NCBI GenBank assembly: GCA_963693365.1
Contig: CAVNZM010000011.1
Coordinates: forward strand, 3,844,001-3,908,000
Direction: 5' to 3'
Origin: Amoebidium appalachense
Taxonomy: Eukaryota; Ichthyosporea
Length of the DNA: 64,000 nucleotides
Both the position numbers and the translations under genes were made by a program. Shown piece after piece: positions 25,389 to 42,519 of this stretch. Position 1 is the stretch's first letter. Each line of letters opens with the position of its first letter. The notes beneath the pieces were generated by a model. That model ran no database searches. It saw only the letters and a program-made list of their open reading frames with translations, and was not told the origin of the DNA.

Positions 25389-26116
25389 GGAGGGGGGAAG
25401 TAGCTTATCAAAAACTCATTAGTGCAGATGCTGTTGCGCAATGTGTTGCCCTGTCACAGAACAGCTACAAGGTACGAGTAGAATAAATTTATAGTAAGGC
25501 ATCGGAATGCAGGATGCCACAGCATGCAACAAGTACTAATTTAACCACGTGTCGATGGGCCATTATGCCATGATATGACGGAAAAGAAGTCACCCTTACA
25601 TAATCTTCCGTTTTTTTTTGATTTTTTTTTGAATTAATTGAAATCACTGCCTAATATGTTCCGAAACATCATTCCAGCTTTGTACAACTAAACATCATGT
25701 AGAGTATACTGCACCACCTTTGGCCACGAAATCAAGTGTTCATTAGGCATGGTTTGCTTCGGGTATGTAGCAGTTGCTGCCGCTTGTGTGGTTGTCTACA
25801 ATTATATCATAAGTATTTCAATAAAAACATAGTTCTATAAAGTTTTCGGTGAATCACATGTTTTTCGCTTATTGCCTTAGGATTTGTATCAATTGACTCT
25901 GAATACTCTCTGCCTGATGATAACCATACACGGTGCATAGCTAAGAGATAGAGAAGAGAGAAAGGGGGAGATCTGGAGGGGGAGAGAGGGGGGGGGGGGG
26001 GGGGGGGGAGAGAGAGGGTGGAGGGGGAGGGGGGGGGGGGTGAGAGAGAGAGAGGGAGAGAGGGGGGGGGGGGGGGAGAGAGAGAGAGAAAGAGATAGAG
26101 AGAGAGAGAGGCACAT

Positions 26117-26148
<32 letters not shown>

Positions 26149-26172
26149 CACACACACACACACAAACACACA

Positions 26173-26225
<53 letters not shown>

Positions 26226-26460
26226 CACACAAAGACGGGTACCACGTTTTCTAACACGAACACACACAAACACAAATGATTCGCACGCGCATAACCACAC
26301 ACAACCACACGTGCGCGGGCAAACACATATGCACAAAGACACGAACATGTGCGCGTGTGCGCGCACACACACGTATGCATACATACATAAACCGTTCAAC
26401 CAAATAAACCACAACTTACATATAAAAAGGCTGCCTTAAAAACACTCTAGGCTCCTGGAT
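25217..26460. repeat. Intergenic DNA with poly-G, GA and (CA)n tracts
   Basis: Poly-G 25347-25387; G/GA-rich 25960-26110; (CA)n 26117-26233, then CA-rich to about 26370. Unique DNA at 25400-25950 shows no gene. Confidence 0.8.
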
Positions 26461-27625
<1,165 letters not shown>

Positions 27626-28162
27626 GATGTAGAAGAAGGGTCCATTGGGTTGGTCCGGGCCTTGGTGGAGTACGTTTCCAATCCGAATTTCAACGGTTAG
27701 ATAGGCGAATGTGTGTGCATGAAATAGATTTATATACTACCTACATATATTTTTTTTGTAGGCATGTATGATGTGACATTGTGCACGTGCGTCGGAGGAC
27801 TCAATAGCCAACAACTGTTGTCCTGAGTAGGATCAAGCAGCAGCCAATCAAAGCCCGAGTGTTAAAAGTTTTAACTTGATTCAAGTTCATTGCTAACCGT
27901 GGGTGATATGAGTTCCTACTTGCAAGTACAATGCACAGCATATTACTGGGGTCGCACATGCCCACGTCCCTAAGAAATAATCGTCAATATCTCGCTGCTG
28001 AATAATAATACATGCATTACTTCATTAGCATGGAGCATGGGCGTCTTGCTTGGTCGAATTACTGTATCTGTATGTGCTTAATTTAGGAATGTAAACGTAC
28101 ATTCTTTCGTCACGTTCTTGCATTCTTGAGTGGCGACCTGGGAAATCCCGGAATTCCACGGG
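27626..28162. other. Upstream region of the glucosyltransferase-like gene
   Basis: Unique sequence, no gene seen. Confidence 0.4.
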
Positions 28163-28170
28163 TATAAATA
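28163..28170 (+). promoter_or_regulatory. TATA box of the glucosyltransferase-like gene
   Basis: TATAAATA, 104 bp before the ATG at 28274. Confidence 0.6.
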
Positions 28171-28568
28171 GCCGCCAAACGCTCACATCGGTGACATTAT
28201 AGATTCACCGCAACAAACCCAACCCTCAAAAAATTCCGCTTCTTTCCTCTGAGTACTCTGTTCACTCGCAAATATGCAGGTCGTTATTGCTTGCAGGGGT
28301 AGCCGCGGGGACGTCGAGCCCTTTGTCGCTCTCGGGCGTGGGCTGATCCAGGCTGGGGCACGCGTGAGTGTTGTTGCGCCCGGAGCTCATGCATACGTTC
28401 GTGACAACACGCATGAAGGGGCTGGAAAAGTGCCATGGGATCGCATATGGGGGGGCGCAGGAGATGGAGAAGTTTGTGGTGCACCGCATGCAGCACTTTG
28501 GCAAGGAGGTGCGACCGGAGGAGGATGTGGAGTTGATGGAGTTGGTGAAGACGAGGGCGGAGCGACTG

Positions 28569-29452
28569 GTATGTATGTGTGTAAGAGTGTGAGGGAGGTG
28601 TTGTTGTCGTTGCGTGCGTGCGTGCATGTGTGTGTGTCTGCGTGTGTGTGTGTTTGTTTTTGTGTGTTTGGCAAGGCCTAACACTACCTGTTAGCGAGGT
28701 TTGCAGGGCACACCCATCGGATCGGAGAATTTACTTCTTGCACCTGGTTAACTTGACACTGGATGTTGAATGAGGAATGCTTTTCTTGGTGGAGGGACTG
28801 GCATTTATGGATGTGTGAGAGGGGGATCCGGAAGGACTGTTTTTGGTTCGCCTGTAAGTGTATGTGTGGGTTTTTGGCAAGGCAAATGCGTGAACGTGTA
28901 AGTTTGCATGCCATTTATATAGACGAACGGGTTGGATTCTTCACTTCTTGCATCTGGATGTTTTCAATGAACGAAATCAGAAGAATGCTATTCTTCAAAG
29001 TTTCCATCCATTGCACGTCTATACTAACTAGCCACCATGGTTGTCTAAAACTTTGTTATTGGCGCCGGCTCTTTATAAACACATTGGAGACCGTTCAGCT
29101 TATTCTCAGTTTTGAAATGATTTCAATGATCAATGTTAGAGTAGAAGATATATTAATTTCTAATGCGGTATGCTGGCTGTTTGATTTGTTAGGGAAAACT
29201 CAGTATTACAATTAAAGGCAAAAAACAGAGGTTAGAAGCGCTCTCCCTTGTTCCTCTACCCACCATGTTCTCCCAGTCTCTCTCCCACGTTTTCTTGTTC
29301 TTCAAAACTCATTAAGCCTGCACACTTGCATGCCCTCAGTCTTCTCAGGCTTTCATTTCAACGTCACTTTGACGCGCTATGCCCCTAGTTTTTCTCCCAA
29401 ACTAATCAATTCTCTGTCCATCCTTAATGCTTTAATACTTTCTCGCTTGCAG
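28569..29452 (+). other. Intron 1 of the glucosyltransferase-like gene
   Basis: Donor GTATGT, acceptor CTTGCAG. Contains a decayed internal duplication (about 28660-28790 and 28860-28990: GGCAAGGC, a GTTTGCA.G word, TTCACTTCTTGCA/TTTACTTCTTGCA, and TGGATGTT). Confidence 0.6.
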
Positions 29453-29727
29453 GCCGAAAATTTCGAGGACGGTCTCGACGTTCTTCGTCAAGCAACCGAC
29501 AGCCTCTCCGAACCCTGCGTGCTCATCTACCACTTCTTCTGGATCACGGAGGTTATGACTATTGACCGCGCCAAAAACAACATGCCCCCCCTGCCCATGT
29601 ATCGTGTGGACCTTGTTCCTACCATCCCCTCTGTCAACATCCCTCCTGTTACCAAGGTAGAGAAACAACATCATCAACCCCCCTCAGGTCCCCCGCCTCC
29701 CCCCCATCCCCCCCATTCTCCCCCCCA

Positions 29728-29773
<46 letters not shown>

Positions 29774-30399
29774 ACACACACTTATCCCTCAATTGCCCTA
29801 AAGGGTTTTGATGTTAACCTGCACTGCTTGTCAACCCCTCCGGAACAATCCCCCCCCCTCCCCCCCCCCCCTCTCTCCCCCTCTCGCCCGCCCCCCCCCC
29901 CCCCCCCCCCCTTCCCCTTCCCTCTCCCCCCCCCCCCCCCCCTCTTCCCCCCAATCACCACCACCACCACCACCACCATAACCCCTTCGCTCCTAAAGAC
30001 ATCACAAGTTCTCTTTCCCTCCCCCCCTCCCCCCCCCCTCCCTTGTACATCCCCCTCCCCCCTCCCCTCTCCCTCTCCACTTCTTTTCCAGAAGAACGAC
30101 AAATTCAATCTAAACAGCATTGACACCTGAGGCTCGATACCATTCACCAACACTCATGTTTAAACAAACTTAACATCCGGTGCCAATACTTACACACAGT
30201 CGTTTTTTCCACACAGGGTGAAGCCCTTGCATCCGACCACCCGCCCGTCACAGACGTGCTCCTTGAACACAAGAAGGTGCTGATGGGTGAATACGGTGTG
30301 CACCCATGCCTGATGGAAAAGGTGAACTCTGTGCGTCACACGTGGGGATTGGGCCCCGTAGATCAGTTCCCACAGATCAAATCAATGGCAACATCGAAG

Positions 30400-31630
<1,231 letters not shown>

Positions 31631-31863
31631 GCTCTTCTCGCCTACTCACCCTCCCTGCTAGCCAAACCCTCCGACTACCCCGACTATGCCTACGAATGCG
31701 GCTTCCAGGTGCTCAAAAGCGACACCACATGGACCCCCCCTGCAAGTATGCTTGAATTTCTAAGCCAAGGACCCCCACCCGTCCTAATCACCTTCAGCAG
31801 CATGCCCCATCCAAACCCCCCTGAACTCATGGCTACGGTGCTGGACGCAATAGAGTCCGCTGG

Positions 31864-32056
31864 GTATGTTCATACCCCCCCCCCCCCCTCCACCCCCTCC
31901 ACCCGCCCCCTCTCCCCCCCCCCCCCCCCCCTTAGGCCTATCCCCTTCCCTTTTCCCCAACCACCCCCTCCCTCCTCCTCCTTCTCTCCCCTCCTTCTCC
32001 CCTCTTCTCCGTCCACTGGCAACTCTCCCAAGTCTCACTTATCATCATCTCTCTCT

Positions 32057-32094
<38 letters not shown>

Positions 32095-32524
32095 AACCCA
32101 CAAACCCCCCCAGCCCCCCTCCTCCCCCTCGGTTTCCCATGCCTCTTCACACACCCCCCACCCTCCCTGCCCTCCCAAAAAAAAAAATAAAAAAAAAAAG
32201 TAAAAAGAAAAAGAAGTGGAAGTTGCTACCCTCCTATCAATTAATACATTCATTTGCCCCTACCCCTCCCCTCCTCCTTCACTTATGCATTTGCCGTCAT
32301 CCCCCTCCCTCTCCCCTTCCTCGCACATTTACATATACTCAGCTGCCTTTCTCCCTCTCGTCTTTCAGTGCAATGCCATGATGAAAGCAGCCTTCCTTAT
32401 AAAGCCTTACCTAGCGATTACCCCAGCTAAATGAAAGGGGGAGGGTCTGGGGGAGGGGAAGTGGAGGCACTGTGCAACGGGGTGTGTGTGTGTGTGTGTG
32501 TCTGTAGGCGGGGATGGGGTAGGA

Positions 32525-32558
<34 letters not shown>

Positions 32559-34336
32559 GATAGGGGCAGGGTAGATATGTGCATGCGGACGGGCGGGGAA
32601 GGAGGGGGGGGGGGGAGGGGGGGGGGCTGCCCGGAAGGGGGGGGGGGGGGGGGACGGGGGGGGGGGAAGATGATGAAAGAATGAGTTTCAATGGGCAATC
32701 TCTCGTGCTGTTTCGCCCTTCTGTCTCTGTCTTTTTTTATTTGTTGCTCCTTGCGGTTTTTTAGTCATCCATTAAGTACCCCGATTGTTGAACCTGAGAT
32801 GCTACGCGTTGAAAAAATTAGCTATTGTGGCTAGCTGCCCCAGCCTGTTGCGGCTAGATTAACTTTTTCCTTTTCTTTCTCCCCTGTTCTCAAAAATGAA
32901 AGTAGAAGGAATATCTCAGGCTCTGCATGTAAGGTTTTGGCATGTGGTGGTGGTGGGGACAAAAGGGCCTCGGGGGCCGGAGGCCGCCGGGGGGGGGGGG
33001 GGGGGGGGGGGGCGGGGGTGGGGGAGGGGTATGTAGCCTGTTGAATCCAAAAAGAGCAAGGATGCAGACCATGGACAGTATGGGGAACATTGAACACTTT
33101 CCCGCCTCCTCTCTATTCTACCCCCCCCCCCCCCCCCCCAACCAACCAACATGCCCCACAAACCCACACATGCAAGCCGCATGCATGCACACACGCACGC
33201 GCACAAACGAATGCACACACGCACACATGCACAAAAACGAATCCACACATGCACGCACAAAACCGAATGCACTCACGCACGAACGCACAAAAAAAACGAA
33301 TGCGCGCACACACGAACACACAAAAACGAATGCGCACATATGCAGGCACAAAAACGATAAAATGCACCCATACACACACACACACGCTTGTTGAGGGACG
33401 AATTGTTCAAAGCAGAACATTTCTGCCTTTTTCCCCGCCGATTGACTATCCCTCTTGCTGCTTATTGCTACAAGGCAAAAAAAAGAAAAGAGAGCCGAGA
33501 GCAGAACAATTCATTGATAGGTCAGTTTTTGCCGGAATTATTCAGGCAGCGGCTAATTTATTCTGCTACTATTTTGGGTTCTCAGGCATACATCCTTCAA
33601 CACATGTTGTCCTTCATTTCAGCTACTTTCTTTTCCCGCATGCCTTCGATTGCCTCCCAATCGCACAGACCTTATCAATCCAAGCACGGAAACGGGATAA
33701 AGACACATTACAGTAGCCGAGCACACCCACACCACAACATGGCATGCGCAAGCAGCCTCCCTCCTCCCTCCCCACCCTCCCCCCCCCCGTGCCCCTCCCT
33801 GCCCCCCTCCCAGGCCCCGCCCCTTCTTCCATCCTCCTCCCCCCTCCCTCACCCCCCCACCCCCACGCACCATTCTTCCCCCACTTCCCGCTCCCCTCTT
33901 CCCTTAGGCTCCCCCCCTCCCCCCCCCCCCCCCCCCCTTTGTTTGCGTCTCTCATGGTGCAGTGTTTACTGCTTTCGGTTGGCCGCTGTGTGGACATCAA
34001 TAAGAGGTGCCATATCCATTGCAAGTACACGGATACAGCCAGCAAACACGTGCACGTGTCTGGGTGAAGCCAAAAGATGTTTTTTTGAGTGTACACATGC
34101 TGGGCTAAGTTGAAACCCTAGGTGCCGCAGCCGCAAGATTGAGCTTAATCGACGTGACTTACATACAAAACACACATCACAAAAAGCAAATGCCTCCCCC
34201 CCCCCCCCCCCCCCCCCCCCGCTCCTGACACACGCACACACTCACACACAAAATTGAGAAACGAAGCAATCTGTGGGTGATTTCCGGGTGGTAAGGGTTT
34301 TTTTTTTTTTTTTTTTTTTAGGGGGGGGGGGGGAGG

Positions 34337-34370
<34 letters not shown>

Positions 34371-34693
34371 GGGTAACATGGGTTTTTTTAACATCAATCA
34401 AGAAACCACCGTAATATTGTCAACACGACACTATGATACTGCTTCTCTACATGGGCATGTGGTCACCAGAAGGATTTTTCGGGCCTATACCATTGTATTG
34501 CTGTTTGTCCTGAGGAGGGAAAATGGGGAGGAGGGGGGAGAGAGAGCGGGATTGCAGCAAACACCTATGGCCCTCTGTTGATGGCCGTCTCTCTCTCTAT
34601 TTCTCTTTACTTTCTTTCTGAGAAGCCCGACGAAAAGTATAATTGCTGCTTCCTGAGCTTCCTTCCCCCCCCCCCCCCCCCCCCCCCCGCCCC

Positions 34694-34748
<55 letters not shown>

Positions 34749-34860
34749 CCCCCCCCCCCCCCCCCCCCCTCCCCTCCCCCCTACGCGCGCGTGCCCGCGC
34801 GCACACACACACACACGCACACACACACTCACGCACACACACGCACACACGCACACGCAC

Positions 34861-34902
<42 letters not shown>

Positions 34903-34924
34903 CGTAACACACACACATACACAC

Positions 34925-34993
<69 letters not shown>

Positions 34994-35015
34994 CGTAACA
35001 CACACACATACACAC

Positions 35016-35078
<63 letters not shown>

Positions 35079-35092
35079 CGTAACACACACAC

Positions 35093-35138
<46 letters not shown>

Positions 35139-36130
35139 TAGTCATGTTGCCGGTTTTCCCATTCGAGCACTCCTCCAGTAATTTCTTGATAGAGCCATCC
35201 TATAATGGATTGCCATTTATAACCGGTGTTAAAGAAAAGCCTTACGTTGGTCATGGTCCAAGGAGTTCAATCACATACGGCGTGTGTGTGTGGAGTTTTT
35301 TTTTTTTTTGAGGGGGGGAGGGGGGGGGGGAAGGCAAGCCCATGCAACTGCAGTTTATCTTGCACACGTTCAGTGCAGCCACTGGCAGAACGTTTCTTCA
35401 AATTGTGTCGTTCACCAAGTTACTTTAAATACAATCACCTCACTGCCCAGTGCTCCTGCCCAACTAACCTCTCATCCAACGAAGCTGCCGGGAGGGCACC
35501 TCCCCCCCTCCCCCCCCCCCCCCCCCCTCCCCCCCTTCCCCCCTCCTTTCCCCTCCTTCTCCTCTTCCCCCCGTCCCCTACCCTCACCCAGCAACCATCT
35601 CAAAAATGTACAAACTCGAAACACACCACACACACAACGTCGTACACAAAGCACCCCACCCACACATGAATGTTGTGGCCACACATACAAGTTGAACTTT
35701 GCCGGGGCACAAAGTCATGTGAATTAGGACTGGCACGGTATGAGTTTCTGGTGTTCTTCCCGGTTTTCGAATAAATCTATTGCACATGCACAAAATATCG
35801 GGGACAAACCCTATAGTGATCAGAAAACTAATAGCTAAATGGTTAACCCCCCCCCCCCCCCTTCCCTGGTGCCTTTTTATGATTTGTATTCTTTGGCCCA
35901 AGCATATGTCGAACCTGAATATTTTTAAACCTTGCTAAAGCAGTGCACTGTGAGATATTCAACTTATTGCACAAGAAATCCCCACGGTAGCCGAAAGTTT
36001 AAAGTTAAAATAAGTCCTTTGAGTGCCGCCAAAAACAGCTTCTGTTAGCGCATATCAATACAACATACTAAGTTGTAAATAAACATTCCATAAACATAAT
36101 GACCATATCATCGGCGGGTCATATCATCTG
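31864..36130. repeat. Microsatellite and homopolymer-rich stretch
   Basis: C-rich 31875-32160, A-rich 32176-32215, poly-G 32527-32665, poly-G 32990-33010, CA/CGAA-rich 33160-33390, C-rich 33755-33940, poly-C 34195-34220, T then G 34299-34371, C/CT 34664-34780, CA-rich 34800-35135 with AACGTAACAC words, C-rich 35500-35590 and 35845-35862. Unique parts (32690-32980, 33390-33740, 35140-35480, 35860-36120) show no gene. Confidence 0.8.
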
Positions 36131-36324
36131 AACCAGTTTCATCTGTCGGAGTATTCCCCCCCTCCCCCCCTCCCCCCTCCCCCCTTCTCCCCTCTCCCCC
36201 CCCCCCCCCCCCAAAAAAAAAAAAAAAAAAACTAAAAAAAACATTGAAAACATAATAGTGAACCCCCCCCCCCCCCTCCCCCCCTTCTCCCCTTCCCCCC
36301 CTCCTCCCCCCCCCCCCCCCCCCC

Positions 36325-36355
<31 letters not shown>

Positions 36356-36385
36356 AAAACTAAAAAAACATAATAGTGAAATAAA
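36131..36385 (+). repeat. Tandem duplication of C-A homopolymer unit
   Basis: Two copies of C-rich block, poly-C, poly-A, CTAAAAAAA and CATAATAGTGAA (about 36155-36262 and 36263-36380). Confidence 0.8.
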
Positions 36386-36523
36386 AATCCTAAAAAAAAG
36401 AGAAAAAATGAACAAGAAAATGAACTAAACCCCATCAAAGAATACTTAAAAACTATGGTTGAAAACATGTGCCATGATTGGGGTACAGATGACATGGCTG
36501 CTAAACAACCTGGGCCGCATTAC

Positions 36524-37819
36524 TTAGTTCCCAAGAATCACCTTTGCAGCAATTTTCATCCTCGTCTTTTCCCCCTCCACCCTCTCCAAATCACTCTTCA
36601 CCCTACCCAACTCCCCCTCCACTTCCTTTAACTGCCTTTCAAGGTCACTCACACGTGCCTCCGCCGTCTCGCGAAGTGCAATTTCACTCTCACAATCTTT
36701 AGTCGCAGTTGCCAGTTTTTCCTCTGCCTCTTTCAACTTCCTCGCCACGTGTGCATCGACCATCTCAGCCACCCGTGCACCAATCGTCTTGCCTTGACTT
36801 GAACCGTATTTAGTTATGGTCGGGTCATCGATGTGATCACCCTCCCTCTCTGTCTCGGACACCTCTCGGTCGCTATACTCCATCGTCGGTGCTGGGGCTG
36901 TAGTAATCACGCTTCTTGGAATTTTGTCTGTTTTGTTTTTTGAACGCTTGTTCCGTGAAAGGCTAATGTCGACTTCGGTTGCCGGGCGCTTTCGATCATC
37001 CTCGTCGGTGTCGGGTGCATGAGGCCGGAGCTGGAAATACTTTTTGATGGCAGCCCTGTCGTGGTCTGTTAAAGCGCGCGGGCGTATGCGTTGCTCAGCG
37101 GTCCGTCCCGGCATTTCCAAAAGAGGAAACTCGAAGTGCTCCTCTCCCTGAGGCCACCCTGGGTACCTCAGCACAGACAGGACTAGGCCCAATTTCTTGC
37201 ACAACTCATGGATCGACGGTTGCTTTAATACCGTTTCCGTTTGCATTCCAGAAGCTGTTAACCACACCCAAGGCTGCACACTCTTTTTCCCGCCGACTTT
37301 GTTGGGTAGGAGGCATAGCTGTAAGGATGTTAAGGTTTTGTTTTCCGGATCCTGCACAAAGCCAAAGCACAACACGGTCAACTCGGTTGTCCACAGCGGC
37401 CCGTCAGTAGGCTTTCGTGTATCTGGGTCGATAGTCATGTCACCGAACACATCCTGTACGGGGACCATACGTCGCTCGGATGGGTTTTCGGCGACGTTGT
37501 TTACCAACAGTGCCACCTTTCCCTCTTCCCCCGACCCTGGGGGCATGGGAACCAACATAGCCATCCTGTTGAGCTCCTCTTCATCAGGGAGGAGTGTGGT
37601 CTTTCGAACGGTTTCAGCGGGCAAATCCCTAAGTTTAACAACTAGCCGTATGGGCTCGGTCAGGGGGACACGAGGACGTATGGCGTTAATGAACCCGTTG
37701 TTATGTAAAAGCTTAAAGTACATGTCGGTGTGCTGCACGGGTGTGCTTTCTGCCAGTGTGTCGGATGTGTCGCCACACCTGCAGGGAGATTGGGGGGTGT
37801 TCGGTGAAGTTGGTTCCAT
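36524..37819 (-). CDS. Orphan coiled-coil protein with LVPMP...RMVPVQD core, paralogue of 13387-14478
   Basis: 431 residues from the ATG at 37819, which has a good context (GACCATGG); the frame extends 6 bases further to a GTG. The first half shares the core of the 13387 protein (MLVPMP, EGKVALLVNNVAENP, RRMVPVQDVF, a later CFGFV word and LCKKLGLVLS). A basic, nuclear-localisation-like patch (RNKRSKNKTDK) lies near residue 290. The last 90 residues are a strong heptad coiled coil rich in Glu, Lys and Arg, which the paralogue lacks. An ATATAAAG TATA-like box lies about 125 bp upstream (near 37945). Function unknown; likely nuclear and oligomeric by composition. Confidence 0.78.
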   Translation of the reverse strand: MEPTSPNTPQSPCRCGDTSDTLAESTPVQHTDMYFKLLHNNGFINAIRPRVPLTEPIRLVVKLRDLPAETVRKTTLLPDEEELNRMAMLVPMPPGSGEEGKVALLVNNVAENPSERRMVPVQDVFGDMTIDPDTRKPTDGPLWTTELTVLCFGFVQDPENKTLTSLQLCLLPNKVGGKKSVQPWVWLTASGMQTETVLKQPSIHELCKKLGLVLSVLRYPGWPQGEEHFEFPLLEMPGRTAEQRIRPRALTDHDRAAIKKYFQLRPHAPDTDEDDRKRPATEVDISLSRNKRSKNKTDKIPRSVITTAPAPTMEYSDREVSETEREGDHIDDPTITKYGSSQGKTIGARVAEMVDAHVARKLKEAEEKLATATKDCESEIALRETAEARVSDLERQLKEVEGELGRVKSDLERVEGEKTRMKIAAKVILGN

Positions 37820-38290
37820 GGTCACTTATTATAGTCCCCAGTGGCTATGTTGCGTGCACATATATATCAATTGCAGAGGAAGATGGGTGTGTAAAAAACA
37901 ATGCATTTGGTGTGAGAGATGGTGTGTGCGCGCAGGCTACGCACTTTATATCGCCCCCTCCTCGACTAAATTCCATCTCAGATGCAAAGGTTTGATTGGT
38001 AGATGGTAGATCGATTCACACAGCCTCAGCGCGACCATTAATGAAAAAATTGCCATGTGTACTGGCGCAACAAGAATTTTCAAGATCTGTGTTCCGAGAC
38101 TCTGTTGGGCAAAGCTTCACGAATCGCGCGATCGACTGCGTAAACAGAAGTGTGTCGCGCGATCCTCACCGTGGGCCTGTGTTACAGGTGCCATGGGCAG
38201 TCAAATTTGAAGTCAAACAGCTTCCCCCTTCTTACCAGTTCAACCTGTACGGTCGGTAGGCGCCCACATGTGCAATATTGATGACAGCAG
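37820..38290. promoter_or_regulatory. Upstream region of the 36524-37819 gene
   Basis: Contains TATA-like words near 37860 (ATATATAT) and 37945 (GATATAAAG on the minus strand), and an ATTGG box near 37996. No gene seen. Confidence 0.45.
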
Positions 38291-38299
38291 CTGTAATAA

Positions 38300-40557
<2,258 letters not shown>

Positions 40558-41834
40558 CTAGCGCAGGGTTACTGTGTTTGCACGCATGTTTTCCTCGCTG
40601 AGTGCAATGACCCCGTTTGCCGCCTTGTTGATTCTCAGCGCTAGCTTGCTACCCTGCCCCTTGTTGCCGTTGAAAGTGCTTCCCTGGAAAGTAAGAGTCA
40701 ACCCAGTAAGAGCCCCCCCACCAGAGAGCCCGTCCCACACAGAAGCCCTCCCAATCGATTGGTTGTCGAGAAATTCGGCCGTGACGTCCACCTTGGAATT
40801 ACGGATGATGTTGGTGGCAATGGCATCACCTCGCCCTTTTCCGTCCCAGCTCTCGGATGAGTCAACCATCGCTTTGTTGCCCACGAATTTTCCTCCAATT
40901 TTCATGGTACCCCCCTTGGTATTTTGGATCCACATGGCGCCGCCGCGGGTGCCCCAACCATGGATATTCTCATTGGCCTCAAACAATGCCTGCGTGTTGA
41001 AATTAAATTTTCCCCCATCTGGCCAACGTATAGAGCCCCCCCTCCGGGTGCCTTGTTGTGCAAAAAGTTAGTAGCTGGGCCGAAGGTCACCGAGGCTCCC
41101 TTAAGCACATTTTCGATGCACAGAGCCCCCCCGTTCCCGTGCTCAAATTCGTGCATGTTGGCCCTGAATGTGGTAGTGTCGATGTTCAGGTTGCCCTTAA
41201 CCTCATGCAGGCACACGGCGCCACCGCCAGACTCCCACCTGAGCTTTTTGTGCGGGTGGCGGGTGGCAACACTCTCCTCAAAGATACTTCGTTCAATATC
41301 CATGTTACCCACACGACCAACGAAAATCGTGCCTCATCCGCGTGCCTGTGTCTTGAACTTTGAAAACTTGCACCCCGAAATGTGCAGGTCGTCAGGGGAA
41401 TATTTCACTGCCTCGGGGAACTCGCCGTCACCGATCTCTGGCGTCCGAAAAAACGAACCGTATTCAGAGGTGCGTTCAAAGAAAATGTCCGAGAAAGAGA
41501 GGGCCTGGGGGTGCTTTGCGGTGGCACGAAGGATAGCGCCATGGGGCAGGTCTGCGGTCAGAGAGACGGTGGGCTTCGCGCTGCCGCATCCTGCAAAGCT
41601 GAGTGATTTCGGGCTGACTGGAATTTCCCCGTCCACGTTGATGTTGCCGTGAACATAAATCGTCTCGTCGTCTTTTGCGCTTTCAACAGCGCTGGCAAGA
41701 ATATTTGCACACTTATCTCCTACAGAAACACCCTTGGGACAGCTGAAAGGGCAGACGGGAAGTGAAGTTGGTGGGTTCTGTGCAGACTTGATGTGGTGAG
41801 GGTTGGGGTGGGGGAGGGCATGAGTGGTGGATGC
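40558..41834 (-). pseudogene. Parallel beta-helix protein with GGA repeats, frameshifted and cut by the N gap
   Basis: Three overlapping frames on the minus strand read as one protein: 41834-41334, then about 41330-41020, then about 41025-40558. The first part has a Cys pair region and the words GDKCANILASAVESAKDDETIYVHGNI and LSFAGCGSAKPTVSL, as in pectate-lyase-fold proteins. Later parts repeat F..N and GGA words (GGGAVCLHE, HGNGGALCIEN, GGGALYVG, TRGGAMWIQ), as in chlamydial polymorphic membrane protein type repeats. These folds are usually secreted or on the cell surface. At least two one-base shifts are needed (near 41330 and 41020). The N-terminus and any signal peptide lie in the gap. 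Confidence 0.6.
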
Positions 41835-42334
41835 NNNNNNNNNNNNNNNNNNNNNNNNNNNNNNNNNNNNNNNNNNNNNNNNNNNNNNNNNNNNNNNNNN
41901 NNNNNNNNNNNNNNNNNNNNNNNNNNNNNNNNNNNNNNNNNNNNNNNNNNNNNNNNNNNNNNNNNNNNNNNNNNNNNNNNNNNNNNNNNNNNNNNNNNNN
42001 NNNNNNNNNNNNNNNNNNNNNNNNNNNNNNNNNNNNNNNNNNNNNNNNNNNNNNNNNNNNNNNNNNNNNNNNNNNNNNNNNNNNNNNNNNNNNNNNNNNN
42101 NNNNNNNNNNNNNNNNNNNNNNNNNNNNNNNNNNNNNNNNNNNNNNNNNNNNNNNNNNNNNNNNNNNNNNNNNNNNNNNNNNNNNNNNNNNNNNNNNNNN
42201 NNNNNNNNNNNNNNNNNNNNNNNNNNNNNNNNNNNNNNNNNNNNNNNNNNNNNNNNNNNNNNNNNNNNNNNNNNNNNNNNNNNNNNNNNNNNNNNNNNNN
42301 NNNNNNNNNNNNNNNNNNNNNNNNNNNNNNNNNN
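41835..42334. other. Assembly gap, 500 N
   Basis: Exactly 500 N, so probably a placeholder of unknown true size. Confidence 0.98.
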
Positions 42335-42519
42335 AATCCTGGGCCTTGATCCGAAACCTGGGGGCTATATAAGAAAGCCGTCCCAGTACGGGGATCACAT
42401 CAGTGAAGTCTGAGACAGACTGAGTCGGCCCATAGTAAAAGCAACCTGGCCGCGTGTGCCTTTCTACCCGTTCTCTGTCTTTATTTTGATTCAGTTGTAC
42501 TCTGCCTTATCCTAACTAG
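42335..42519. promoter_or_regulatory. TATA-containing spacer after the gap
   Basis: A CTATATAAG word at about 42364 could serve either strand. A CTAAC branch-like word followed by TAG at 42517-42519 could be the 3' splice site for the aquaporin exon. Confidence 0.35.

Noticed and set aside
28684-29215. Frames in intron 1 of the glucosyltransferase-like gene
   Set aside because: No conserved domain; located between good splice sites and contains a decayed duplication.
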